From assembly GCA_014925825.1 (NCBI GenBank), contig JACGCK010000017.1, forward strand, positions 1 through 64,000: a stretch of 64,000 nucleotides of DNA, given 5' to 3'. This stretch comes from Pholiota molesta. Its lineage: Eukaryota; Basidiomycota; Agaricomycetes; Agaricales; Strophariaceae. Shown here one piece after another: positions 11,401 to 21,583 of this stretch. The stretch's first letter is position 1; the number at the start of each line of letters is the position of its first letter. The notes beneath the pieces were generated by a model, which saw only the letters and a list, made by a program, of their open reading frames with translations, ran no database searches and was not told the origin of the DNA. Made by a program: the position numbers and the translations under genes.

Positions 11401-12346
11401 TGCAGAGAACCACTATAAACATGGTGATTTGAGCGACGGGATCACCGCCATTGATTGGGGCATCGAAATGAGCATCTGGAACAAAGACATCATTAATAAA
11501 GTTCATTCGAGTTCAGTTACAGAGAAGTATACCAGATTTAAATTTTCGAGCTTGGACATACGTCGGGTTTTGTTTCTGGAGTCTCTCTAGGTGGGCACTG
11601 ATTCCATTCAAAGACGCTGAAGTCGCTACCCGGCGGAGGTTTACCGAATGTATATTTCTGCCTATTTTTTCGAGGGACTGTCGAAGACAACCAATTTCAT
11701 GTTGAAGCTGTAGGACGTCGTCAGAAGATAGCCCAGGGGTAGCGAGGCGAGTCGAACATGATTTGATGCCGTCATCGATCTTGTCGAAAGCCATGTGAGC
11801 TTTGGTCGTACGATGATCTTTCTCTCGCTTTGAGAGTCGATTAATGGACCCGGATGCTGTCGTGGAAGCAGCATAGGAGGACGAAGACAGGTCAACAACG
11901 GCCGGGGAAGAGGGGAGTGAATCATTGCCCAGTTGTAATTGTTGGAGACCACGGAGTATACCGTCGATGGGTGGGTCATCTGGGGTGCTGGATGGGTGTA
12001 CACGACCCTGGTTTTCTTCCCTAGACACCCATAGCCTGCTAGGTTGCGAAGGATGCGAAGGTTCGCTGTCAACAACAGTGGATGCGAATACAGAGGCGGC
12101 GATTTCCTCGAGGTCTGTCACATCATCGGGTTCCAAAGACCCTGCTTGAATTCGGTTTTGATGTATTGAGCGAATTGATAGTGGGAGGTCACGTCCAAGG
12201 GGATGTCCGTTGGAATCGCGGGGTCCCTCTGCATGGCAAATGAAGCAATTGCAATGGAAGGTTGAAGAATTGCTAGTTCTGGCTGGCATTGCGTGTGGTG
12301 CTCCTCGAGCGACCTTTCCTTCAGTATATCCACAGTATGGCGGCAA
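8440..12346 (-). CDS. CACTA transposase, Tnp2/Transposase_21 with DUF4218, 1244 aa
   Basis: It should cut and rejoin the TIRs of the giant element and its foldback derivative. Four exons (12346-11533, 11475-9830, 9775-9232, 9170-8440) joined by GT-AG introns give 3735 bases with no stop, i.e. 1244 residues. Motifs: an N-terminal CNCFICH segment near residue 32; a disordered, Ser-rich region to about 270; a CPACNC...C zinc-ribbon-like region near 362; LNVDFF with a likely catalytic Asp near 496; GIVPGPTEP; VNDLPAARK (Asp near 593); CTRCNCHH; then PYWDPTCMLGVDSMHCLLEG near 680. Exon 3 carries the DUF4218 signature (SWLSKLRKIHP, NWHYAMHIYDFLL, FPFERLIGQLQ). The DDE third residue was not assigned. 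The start at 12346 is the first ATG in the open frame; an upstream exon is possible. Confidence 0.9.
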
Positions 12347-12746
12347 CTGTTTTCGATGAATTCCAAGTCGCCTGGGTTGATCAAATGATGTGCGGGAAGA
12401 TGTGAATGATAATCAGTAGGGGTCCATGAGCTCTTAGCGCTGAGTAAGTACGCACTTAATTGAGTTAATGTAATCGTCGTTGTGCTTGCTGTATTCCACA
12501 GCGCTTTGGTGGCAGCGAGTTCGCGTCTGTTCGCGTAGCGGAAATAAGGCGTCTATGCTGGTATTTGGTATTGATGATGAGCTTGTGATGAGCCATCCAT
12601 TTGTCGAACAGTCTGCGAACAGTTCTGTAGGAGTTCAGCCGGAGTGGATACCGAGTATACCCGTTTGTTAGCTGGTGGAGCATGTGCGCACCCATTCGCC
12701 ATCAGCTGCCATCAGGTGCTAAAAAAATACAAAGATCTCGCCCAAT
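12347..12746. other. Region upstream of the transposase gene
   Basis: Probable promoter region of the minus-strand transposase. It contains GTTAGCTGGTGGAGCATGTGCGCAC (12667-12691), similar to 13938-13965 on the other side of the foldback element. No other gene is seen. Confidence 0.4.
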
Positions 12747-12749
12747 GAC
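12747..12749. repeat. Foldback target-site duplication TGA, left copy
   Basis: CCCAATGA precedes the tip and TGAAAGGAATCAAAG follows the other tip (13832 onward). The nearby paralogous sequence GGGCAATGAAAGGAATCAAAG (14011-14030) has a single TGA at the same place, which serves as an internal empty site. Confidence 0.8.
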
Positions 12750-13831
12750 ACGTCGGGGGTGCCAAACTTTGGAGGCCCTCTAAAGGTTGGTCCCAAAGGT
12801 TGACCCAAAGGTTATATATGGAATTAGCTATGAAATAAATTTATATTTTATCTGCGGAGTGTAGTTATAGAATGTCCCACTTGTTATCTTCGGAATAATG
12901 TGTGCACCCCATCTATAGAAAATTCTAAATATTTTCTGCAAAGACGACTTACAGATTGGTCTAAATTATAACTGCGGGATTTTCTGCGGAGACATTTTAT
13001 ATTTAATCTGTGGGGACCTCCTACAGAGAATTGCGCAGATAACCTGTAGGCCAACATATGCAGAGACCCCACAGATTATCTGCAGATAAGATTTAAAGAT
13101 AAATACATATCTTATCTGTAGAATAATCTGCAGAGACCCTCTACAGATTATCTATAAATTGACTTTGCAGCAATCTCCAAATGTTTCTCCATAGATAATC
13201 TGTAGAGACTCTCTACAGAAAATGCCCACTCATCGCCCGCTCATCGCCCGCTCATCCCCGGATCATCCCCCAGGCGGCGGCTGAGTGTGCCGTGAGCGGG
13301 AATTCAATGGGGGATGATCCGGGGATGAGCGGGCGATGAGCGGGCGATGAGTGGGCATTTTCTGTAGAGAGTCTCTACAGATTATCTATGGAGAAACATT
13401 TGGAGATTGCTGCAAAGTCAATTTATAGATAATCTGTAGAGGGTCTCTGCAGATTATTCTACAGATAAGATATGTATTTATCTTTAAATCTTATCTGCAG
13501 ATAATCTGTGGGGTCTCTGCATATGTTGGCCTACAGGTTATCTGCGCAATTCTCTGTAGGAGGTCCCCACAGATTAAATATAAAATGTCTCCGCAGAAAA
13601 TCCCGCAGTTATAATTTAGACCAATCTGTAAGTCGTCTTTGCAGAAAATATTTAGAATTTTCTATAGATGGGGTGCACACATTATTCCGAAGATAACAAG
13701 TGGGACATTCTATAACTACACTCCGCAGATAAAATATAAATTTATTTCATAGCTAATTCCATATATAACCTTTGGGTCAACCTTTGGGACCAACCTTTAG
13801 AGGGCCTCCAAAGTTTGGCACCCCCGACGTG
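12750..13831. mobile_element. Palindromic foldback element built from the giant element's TIR
   Basis: 1082 bases consisting of two near-perfect inverted arms (12750-13272 and 13308-13831) around a short asymmetric centre (13273-13307). The centre continues the right arm's TIR sequence. Both tips are CACGTCGGGGGTGCCAAAC, as in the giant element. Arm sequence matches the first 550 or so bases of its TIR, with diagnostic differences (GCCCACTCAT for one GCCCGCTCAT). It has no coding capacity of its own. Flanks are TGA at 12747-12749 and 13832-13834. It is best read as a non-autonomous derivative moved by the Tnp2 transposase, nested near that gene's 5' end. The two arms are almost identical, so insertion is recent or the arms are homogenised. 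Confidence 0.88.
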
Positions 13832-14150
13832 TGAAAGGAATCAAAGAACATGTTACATACATATGTTTTGTTGCACGGCATCAATTGTTCCGTTTGAACT
13901 TTCTTGTACGCGGCATAATGGGGTCCAAATGGGGTCGTTAGCTGGTGGACGGCAGCCCATGTGCGCACGCCGTCAGAAGCTGAAAATACGAAGGCGCCGC
14001 CCAGGCGCCCGGGCAATGAAAGGAATCAAAGAATACATACTCATGTTATATTTTGTTTGCATGACATTATTGTTCACCTTCTTTACGAATGAATTTCTTG
14101 TATTTGTGTGTTGGTCCCAAGCTTGAAGTGATGGACTTGGGGAATAATTC
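13832..14150 (+). repeat. Degenerate tandem repeat hosting the foldback insertion
   Basis: TGAAAGGAATCAAAGAA followed by CATA/CATGTTATA-like text, TTTGTTTGCA(T/C) and a GAC/GGCAT segment occurs at 13832 and again at 14017. GTTAGCTGGTGGA...CATGTGCGCAC occurs at 12667 and 13938. The foldback therefore inserted into one unit of an imperfect tandem array about 180 bases long, and the other unit preserves the pre-insertion sequence. Confidence 0.65.
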
Positions 14151-14316
14151 GTACGCGCACCGAGCCTTGTGAGTTATACGACCACATGGATCAATTTTTT
14201 CAGGGCCATGCGAATCTCCAATTGCACTCGTTCGCCTTTGTTCGCCTTATAGTCATTCATCATGTGGTCTATCAATGCGAATCGGTTTTGTTTCGAGGTG
14301 GTCTCCACGTTTATAA
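14151..14316. other. Short spacer before the NTase-like gene
   Basis: Contains a possible promoter of the gene at 14317; no distinct signal is recognised. Confidence 0.3.
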
Positions 14317-16253
14317 ATGCAGACAATCGCCAAAGGACAATCACACATTTGTGCAATGACTACTTTCTCGAAGATCCCCATCCACAACTTTATCGAGGCA
14401 GTAAATATGCTACCTGATAATCCTCCGGTACCGACTGCTATCGAGGAAGCACTCGTGCCAGCTCTGCGATTTGAGACTGCGCTCCGACAGCACTTCGCAC
14501 ACAGCACGCTTTCTGATCCATACATCGGCCTAATTGACGTATTCGACACGCCTTCGCGCTTCCGTACATCCCGCCACCGAAAGTTTGACGACGCAACGGA
14601 TCAAAATGCCATTTACTTGTTTCCTCAAGATCAGCGCATTGGCGGAAGTCCCTCTTGTGTAGCTGATATGGCCTCCTTCGTTAAGAGATGGTCTATTTTC
14701 ACCCACGGAGTCCTCGAGAAATTCTTAGATTGGGACAACGTTGTCGTTGCTGGAGGATCGGTTCTAGCTGCTCTCGTCCAAACCACGGCCCAAACAGACA
14801 ATGAGCTACGCAAGTTGTACTTCAGCGGCCCGTATTCGATGGCAGATGTTGACATATTCCTCTGGGGCTTATCGCCAATCGAGGTGAATGCAACCGTCTT
14901 ATCTTTTGCGTTGACACTGACTTGCATGCAGGCGGAAAATAAGATCTGCAGAATTTTTGATGCAGTGAAGGCCTCCGTGCCTTGGGACGTTGTCGCTGTC
15001 CGCAAGGCAAACGTCATCTCAATCCACAGTATTTACATGTTCATCATTTGTCAAGTAACATTTGAATACTAATAAAATCTTAGCCCAATATCCATGTCGT
15101 CATATCCAAATCATCCTTCGACTCTATCAATCCCCAACCGAAATACTGATCGGATTTGACGTCGATTCCAGTAGCGTGTGCTTCGACGGTCAGTGCTACA
15201 TTATTACCATCAACTATCGGATCCACTCTGCTTATATATTGACTCAAATGAAAAACGAGACAGGCAAGCACGTTTGGGCAACCCCAAGGTCTATGGCGTC
15301 AGTTTTGACTCGGATAAATACGGTCGACATGACCAGGAGGTCGCCGTCGTATGAAACACGACTTGTTAAGTACGCGCTGCGAGGTTGGGAGATCTCGTAC
15401 CCTGCTCTGCGTCGAGATGACGTCAATATGGAGGCAAGTTCGCAAGATAAATTCATCCGCAAAATTTGCTCTAAGCCATTGCCTGTTTCAGCTATACAAT
15501 CCAAACCTTGCAACAATGCCCCTCGGCCTTGCACGGCTACTTGTCCTCGAGAAGTTCTTTTCGTCAGATAGGCACTATCGCTATATCCGATTTCCAGGGA
15601 AACCCCTCAAGCGTCAAGTATGGGATAACGGCACGTATATTGTTGAAGATATTGTTGAAGACAACCACGAAGGATTTGATAGCAACTACGATTACACTCC
15701 GTTTCATATACCCTATGCATTGGCGTGGGATGCCAAACGGGTAAAGATGCTCGTGAAACGGACGGTAACTTTTTTTTTCTTAACTCATGGACAACACTAT
15801 TTACCTCGAATTTTACAGAAAGAGCGCATGTCCAGTTATTCTATTTGCTTATCATTGAGGCTGTTCTTGACTTTCTTCTTTAGCGCCGTACAACCCTGTA
15901 AACGCAGGTCGTTACTTGCATCAGCATGTGATGGTTGCCTTCGATGACATCCGAGATTGTTTTTCTAACGTTTGTGGGGTCAGTCGCTCCATACAGCTTA
16001 CTGGTACGATCCGCTGACTTTATACAGACGTGCCCCTCTCCAAGAAATGAAGAGGAAGCAGAGAAACAGAGAAAAAATGATACAAAATATATCCGGGGTT
16101 GTCTTCAGTGAGCTCACAAATACCTCATGAATATGTTGTGTTCTTATTTATTTTACAAGGTTTATGACTGCAAATCCAGGTCAGCAGATGGTTTCTGGGA
16201 GCTTCAATCCCATCAACGATGATGAATGGGAGACGGGTGCTTATGCACAGTGA
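14317..16253 (+). CDS. Fungal ankyrin/PARP-associated family protein with nucleotidyltransferase-like core, 3' part decayed
   Basis: The start is 14317, or 14359 (MTTFSK), which may be better. Exons 14317-15028, 15084-15188, 15264-15433 and 15492-15764 read in one frame. The third intron is a GC-AG intron (GCAAGT...TTTCAG, 15434-15491). Motifs: VVAGGSVLAAL, then SMADVDIFLWG (a GGS...DxD arrangement resembling pol-beta-type nucleotidyltransferases, with a longer spacing than usual), WDVVAVRKANVISIH, YPCRHIQIILRLYQSP, GFDVDSSSVCFDG, NTVDMTRRSPSYETRL and GLARLLVLEKFF. I recall this block from ankyrin and PARP-like proteins of fungi and amoebae. After 15764 frames break, but family-like pieces continue (YNPVNAGRYLHQH...AFDDIRDCF near 15890-15960, and GSFNPINDDEWE ending at about 16253). 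It is probably recently pseudogenised, or has exons I have not resolved. Confidence 0.6.
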
Positions 16254-17034
16254 TGAAAATGGTACTTATTTGGTAAACATCCCGCCGGGCTAGTGTATGT
16301 ATTGGTGCTGGAACCTCTTGAGGATTGTCATGGACGCCCATCTTAGCCTGCTTAACTATCTTTTCAAACATACAACCTAATCCATTCTGAAGCGATGCAG
16401 CGCGAAGCTGAAGCTGCTGAGCAGACAGCTGCCATTCTCAAAGAAGATGCTCCCGCTTACGACCTCGACATCGACTGATGGCATCGACATATCTAGCAGA
16501 GGCGCCGCGGGAGCGGCCATAGGATGGAGAGCGCGAAAGATCGGTTGAGCGGCGGCAGCTGCCCACTGTCACGGTCGCCTTCGATCCATCGCGATCGCGG
16601 CTGATCGTTGCTCAGTGGGCCAGCGACGACTACATAGCGCAACAAGTTAGCAGGCGCTCGCACCTAAGTATTATTGCATCACCAGCTCGCCTTCTGCTGC
16701 CTGCGCTCTTCCGCTACGTAGGTACGCTTAACGACCGCCTTGATGCTTCCCCATTCAACATCCAAACGTTCATTCTCCAGACTTTTTACTGCAAGTTGCG
16801 TTGTCCGCCTTTCGAAAAGCAAGTCTGCCTGCTTTGCGGCGATCGTTCCCATTTAAGCTAGATGTTTTATTCTTGCGTATGTAAATAAAAGTATAGACCG
16901 CTATTCGAATCAATCCGTTTGAAAACACCTAGCAGCTGGGGACAGAAGACATAAAATATATTCATCACCAATGCGCCTTCGCCACGATGAATTCATTGCC
17001 ACCTGAGATTCTAAATTCTAATCCATGGCGCTTA
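16254..17034. other. Intergenic, no supported gene
   Basis: Mixed composition. 16380-16490 contains a short EAEAAEQTAAIL-type frame and 16500-16640 is GC-rich; neither has exon-like continuation. Confidence 0.35.
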
Positions 17035-17180
17035 CTTTGTATGGGCAGACGAAAGGGCCAACGAAATGCAGAAAGGACCCGACAGAGACCAACTGGCAGT
17101 TTTGTGGACGATTCCACGGGCTGGGTGGGCGGAGATCATGCGACTTTTTGAGCGGGCGTTGAGCGGGCGACGTTTCGAGT
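17035..17180 (+). repeat. Internal dispersed repeat C, copy 1
   Basis: About 145 bases shared with 47205-47345 and 51525-51690 in the same orientation. Landmarks are GGGCA(G/A)ACGAAA, CGACAGA(G/T)ACCAACTGGC(A/G)G, TTTGTGGACGATTCCAC, GGGCGGAGAT, then GAGCGGGCG copies. It sits upstream of the TET/JBP-like gene. The function is unknown; it may be a promoter piece or a small element. Confidence 0.6.
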
Positions 17181-17682
17181 GGGTGCCTCCTCTCCCTCTC
17201 CCGCTCTGCACTACTCCTCCGACTCCTCCGCGCTCGTCACGGAGCTCGCGCGAGTCGACGGACTTAGAGAGCGCGTCCACGAAGTCCGTCGACGACGTCG
17301 ACGCAGTAGACAGCGCGCGCCTAGGGTGCGGCGGCGCCGGCGCCAATGGTGGTATTCACAACGCGCGCATGAGCCACAGCGAGCGCCGCATACTTAGTTC
17401 CGCAAATTCAACTTCCGCAACCTGGGCGGCACGCTGCGCACGCGCTGGCAACGCGCTGGTGCGAGGACGTCAGCGCCTACGAGCACCTTAGGGAAACGCG
17501 TGGCACGTGCATATAAACAATCCTATCAACAAGGCATTAATTACTCACACTCAGACCTTCAAAGCCATCAAATCACAGCTCTCCACCTTCAAAGCCATCC
17601 AAACCACAGCTCTCCCCCCTCCTCATCCCACCCTTCGCCCTCCACCAGATCCCGCAATCGAGCATCGCAACGCAATATCTCT
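17181..17682. other. Upstream region of the TET/JBP-like gene
   Basis: GC-rich to about 17500, then C/A-rich with repeated CTTCAAAGCCATC(A/C)AA(A/T)C(A/C)CAGCTCTCC units (17556-17615) just before the ATG at 17683. This resembles a fungal promoter or 5' leader. Confidence 0.4.
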
Positions 17683-19458
17683 ATGTCAGGTAAGCCGACG
17701 TGTCCCTATTCCTCCGTCATGCGCGCTGCCGGCGCGTCATCGCAGCCGGCATGTGCACTGTTTACGCGTTCCTTTGCGCACCGTGTCGCAGCCGACCTTG
17801 GAGACGTATCGGTGTGTAAAGGGCGCGTAGCTCGCGCGCTTCCGAGGATGGTCCTTGGCGGACCCTATCCTGTCTTACCCCTTGCATGCCGCGTACATGA
17901 TCGCTGACCCTCTTCTATCCTTTTGCAGGTCGCTCGACGCGGTCGGGGAGAACTTTCTCCCCGTACCTGAACCCCGGCGAGCCTCTTCAGGCGCCCGCAT
18001 CCTTCAGCACGTTCAACCACATTCGCTGGCTGGATGCTACGCCCGTTTCGGACTCGGAGGATTCCGATGAAGAGGACGACGGCTTGCTGGAAGACATGCA
18101 CGACGTAGAGCGCCCCTGCCGGCACACGTCCAACTTTCACGCCTCCGACTCGGATGAGGACTCGTTTGATGAGGAAGATGACGTCACTCGCCCACCTCCA
18201 TCCACTCTGCGCTCTCCGCCTGGCAAGAACAGGAAGTCCATGCTCAAACAACGGAAGCTTCGCTCGGACAAGCGCGCTCAGGCTACACAGGATGCCCGCC
18301 TCAGCGCCAAGGCCTGCACCAAGAAGCACCGCGCCCGTGCCGCCAAGATTACTCTCAAGACGCCCCTTCACCTCCAAAAAACACTGGCAGATCTCCCCAC
18401 GGCGCCCTGCTGGACCGCGCACAGAGAAAAAGAACAACGGCGTACTATCTATTCGCTCGCGGACCTCACGAATAGGATGGGCATGCAGCTTGTTGAGTGG
18501 AATGGCAGGTACGTCGTCACCCTTTGGCACCACTTCAATTTAAAAACGTTCTGCTACAGAGACTGTCGCCCCCTGATCGACGGCAATGGAACCATCTTTG
18601 GTGTCCTTGCAGGGACCCCTAGGGATGCTCTTGCATGGGACGCCGTCCACGTTGCCGCCGCCAAAGCCATCGACGCCGCTCGCCAGAAAATCAGGGTGCC
18701 CGACAAGTTCCGGCACCATCGCCGAGGGAAGTTTCCTGCACTTCCCATAGGCATCTCACACGGCGGCGGGCAACTCAGGCCCTCAGTCCTTCAGAACCAC
18801 GCGAACACCCCAGTTCTGACGAAGCTTTTCAGAAAAGAATCGCTCAATCGAATTTCCGGCTTTGTTAACAGTGCGTACGCCCTATGATTTCCGTCATGGC
18901 TTCCCTAATGACACAGTGCATTCAAGGCGTATTTCGTACCTTTGCACCGCGCCTTTGCCAACATTACAGACGCACCCTTGAAGAACTTCGTGCACACGAC
19001 CCCGCACTCATCCCCGCCTTCTCCGGCAGTGCGTTCGGCGCCTGCACAATCAACTTTGGGCCTCAGACTGTCTCCTACCCCCATCGCGACTACGCGAATC
19101 TTTCCTGGGGCTGGTGCGCCGTCACCGCCCTTGGGTCGTACGATCCGGACAAGGGCGGCCATCTTGTGTTATGGGACCTCAAGTATGTCATTCGCTTCCC
19201 CCTGGGTCGACAATAATCATTCCATCCGCCCTCATCCGGCACTCCAACACCTCCATCGCTGCCCACGAAACGCGGTACTCGGTCGCGCAATATTCCGCTG
19301 GTGGGTTGTTCCGCTGGGTCCACAACGGTTTTCAGAAGGAGGAGCAATGGCAGGCGAAAGCCACGTCTGAAGAGAAACACATTCGCGAGGTAGAGAAAGA
19401 GGATAGATGGCTTGAGGGCTTCAAGATGCTCAGTATGGAGGATGAGCTGGTAGGTTAA
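17683..19458 (+). pseudogene. TET/JBP-like 2OG-Fe(II) DNA dioxygenase, one frameshift
   Basis: The family oxidises 5-methylcytosine or thymine in DNA using 2-oxoglutarate and Fe(II). Exons 17683-17689 (MSG), 17929-18508, 18560-18870 and 18927-19458 join with GT-AG introns. The N-terminus is MSGRSTRSGRTFSPYLNPG, then an acidic stretch and a Lys/Arg-rich stretch. The catalytic core shows YPHRDYANLSWGWCAVTALG (H-x-D at 19082-19090), DKGGHLVLWDLK, PSALIRHSN (second His) and TRYSVAQYSAGGLFRWV (Arg for 2-oxoglutarate). The frame slips by one base in the C run near 19198-19203 (five C where six keep the frame). With that base counted, length is a multiple of three, about 476 residues. Assignment to TET/JBP rests on motif memory; a related 2OG oxygenase is possible. 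All other splice sites are intact, so decay is recent or the slip is a read error. Confidence 0.65.
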
Positions 19459-20377
19459 TGCATGTATATAATACACTAGAACGAGAATACTACCGAGAGC
19501 GCGCTGAGTGACGACAACGCATAGGACCTTGATATTCAGAACTGGCCTGTCATACGAAGATCAATGCCGGCGCCCTCAGGATGCAAAATCTATACATTCG
19601 CGCAGTGTGTAGCAAGGCTATCAAGCCCGTCGAGGAGGAACTCGTATTCGTCGAAGCCTGGCCTGGCCGAGCTCCACAAAGCCCAGGAGAACCGCGTACA
19701 GGTTCTTTCGAAGACGGCGGAGTTGTTGGCAAAGAAGGGGTACTGCTTTTTTCGGCTGATTTCAATGTATTCGGACTAATCCTTGCATATCAGCGACATG
19801 GGATTTTGCAGATGTATGCGATGCCGTGTACCCCTTCTACTACCCGTAATTGATCAACGGCCTTGCTCCAAACACCTCTTATTCATCAAACCTGCCTCAA
19901 GTTTGCAATATAAACGCGAAACCCCTGCTCAACTTTACCTCCTACCTGCAACTCCCATCCCCCACTCAAAACGGTAGCCAGCGTTGTCCATTGAATTAAG
20001 TTTACCTGGCCTTGACGCCATTCTTGGTTGCACTGATGCTTCTCAGCAAGAAGAGTTTGGTGATGATATAGAGGGAGGACAAGAAACTCTGCCTAATCTG
20101 TTTAACGACGGCGACAAAATTCATTCCACAGGGATTTCGCGGCGGAAAGAAATTGTTGACGACACTTCAAAAGGTGCATCAGACAAGACCGACAGAGGCT
20201 ACAGACGGTAATCGGTTTATACGTCTCGAGCCCTCCTAATAATGCCCCTTTTCTTAGATTGGCTATAATACGGAGGGCTTTTATATCGCATGTGGGAACA
20301 ACTTCCACCATGATAAAGGGAAATGATCATTTGAGCATGTGGGTGCCCCATTTTTTCCCTCGCTTCCTTCATCTCAT
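19459..20377. other. Intergenic, no supported gene
   Basis: 19460-19860 has short open frames after the TET-like gene. One acceptor-like site (ATAG at about 19521-19524) could start a further exon of that gene. 19860-20377 shows no domain. TATAATACGG at 20264 may be part of the next gene's promoter. Confidence 0.35.
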
Positions 20378-21258
20378 ATGCCATCCACCCACTCTGTCTC
20401 ACTTTCAGACTTTCCTGAGCCGTATTTCGAGGGCAACGCTGGACGTTCTGCCTGTACAACCCCAATCGCACAAACCCGCATTGAACAAACTCGCCAGCCC
20501 TCAAAGCCCCAGCCTGTTGCCCGCCAACGCGTGAAAGCCGACTCTTCTAAGCGCAGTACTCCCTATCCCAAACCTATTCTAAAAGAGAATGCCAGCCGTG
20601 CGTCGATGAGAAGCCCCTCCCACATTGGCCCCATGCCGGCGTCGCATCAACACCTTTCGTTGGGTATCGGCTCCAGTCACTGCGCTTCCCCTGGGCCTTT
20701 GAGCCCTCATGGCGACGCCGATGGCGAATCCCCAGAGGAAGATAGCTCCAATAGTGAGGACGGAGGCCCTATCATCAAACCTGACGGCGATGTTACTCGC
20801 AGTATGAACCGAGGGGGCTATAACCTAGAATTTGTTTTGGGCTGGGACAGAAAGCACTACCACAGGATCCGGGTATTTTTTTTGCACGTCTTCGTTTACG
20901 CCGCCATTACCCATCATGAGCACTATCAACAGGCTCACGTCAAAAACTTAGCCGACGAACATCTCGACTGCTCTCAGAGCTTCACTTACCAAGCTTTGAA
21001 ATCAGTGCAAAGGGTCAAAAATCTAGTCAGTCAGTTTTCAGCATGGCAATACTATACCTCCTTCCTTCTTATGCTTTTCTTTAGGCCGTTGAAAGGTTTC
21101 CTGAACTCCAGCGATACAAAGATTGCTGGCCAGTTGGCGATATGCTCAGGATGCTACTAAAGTACAGATCAAGCCGGGCGAGGCTTGAAATCATGGCAGT
21201 AGATGCTGAGGCAGGACGGCTGCGACGGCGCCCTCGCAAATCACTTAGGAAATCATAA
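20378..21258 (+). CDS. Orphan cargo protein family, paralogue A, 253 aa
   Basis: Function unknown. Three exons (20378-20872, 20933-21025, 21085-21258) with GT-AG introns give 762 bases, intact. The N-terminus is MPSTHSVSLSDFPEPYF. A long Ser/Pro-rich and acidic disordered part follows (PYPKPILKE; EEDSSNSEDG). A conserved folded part comes next: RGGYNLEFVLGWDRKHY, then VKNLADEHLDCSQSFT, QALKSVQRVKNLV, FPELQRYKDCWPVGDMLRM and a basic tail (RLRRRPRKSLRKS). The gene at 45976-46868 has the same intron positions and aligned motifs, so the pair are paralogues. A Helitron lies just downstream. It may bind DNA or partners through the basic tail, which is inference. Confidence 0.75.
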
Positions 21259-21374
21259 GTAGCCTTCTTTACGTCGGACGTGTCGGCCACCTGAAAAGGG
21301 GTTTGGATGATCAATGTGTTTGTGGTAGTCGTTCGCTAAGTGATGTATTGTAAATGTCACAAGCTTTATGCCCG

Positions 21375-21500
21375 CCGCTACGCGTCGGGGGCTCGCGCTT
21401 CGCGCTCACCCCATTGCTCCACTCTGGGCAACAGCTTGCCGGGGGCTGCGCCCCCTGGACCCCCGCTTGTCGGCGCTTCGCGCCTCCGTTCTAAGTAAAG
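21375..21500 (-). repeat. GC-rich hairpins at Helitron 3' side
   Basis: Short palindromes GCTCGCGCTTCGCGCTC, GGGGGCTGCGCCCCC and GGCGCTTCGCGCC stand out in an A+T-rich setting. Helitrons need a hairpin just inside the 3' terminus. Several fungal Helitrons that I recall have similar GCG-loop palindromes. Confidence 0.6.
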
Positions 21501-21583
21501 AAAAAGTTATACATTGATCTGTAAGACTAATAATATTTAACAAAATCAACTATAGAATAAAACAAAACAGTAAAAAAGTAAAA

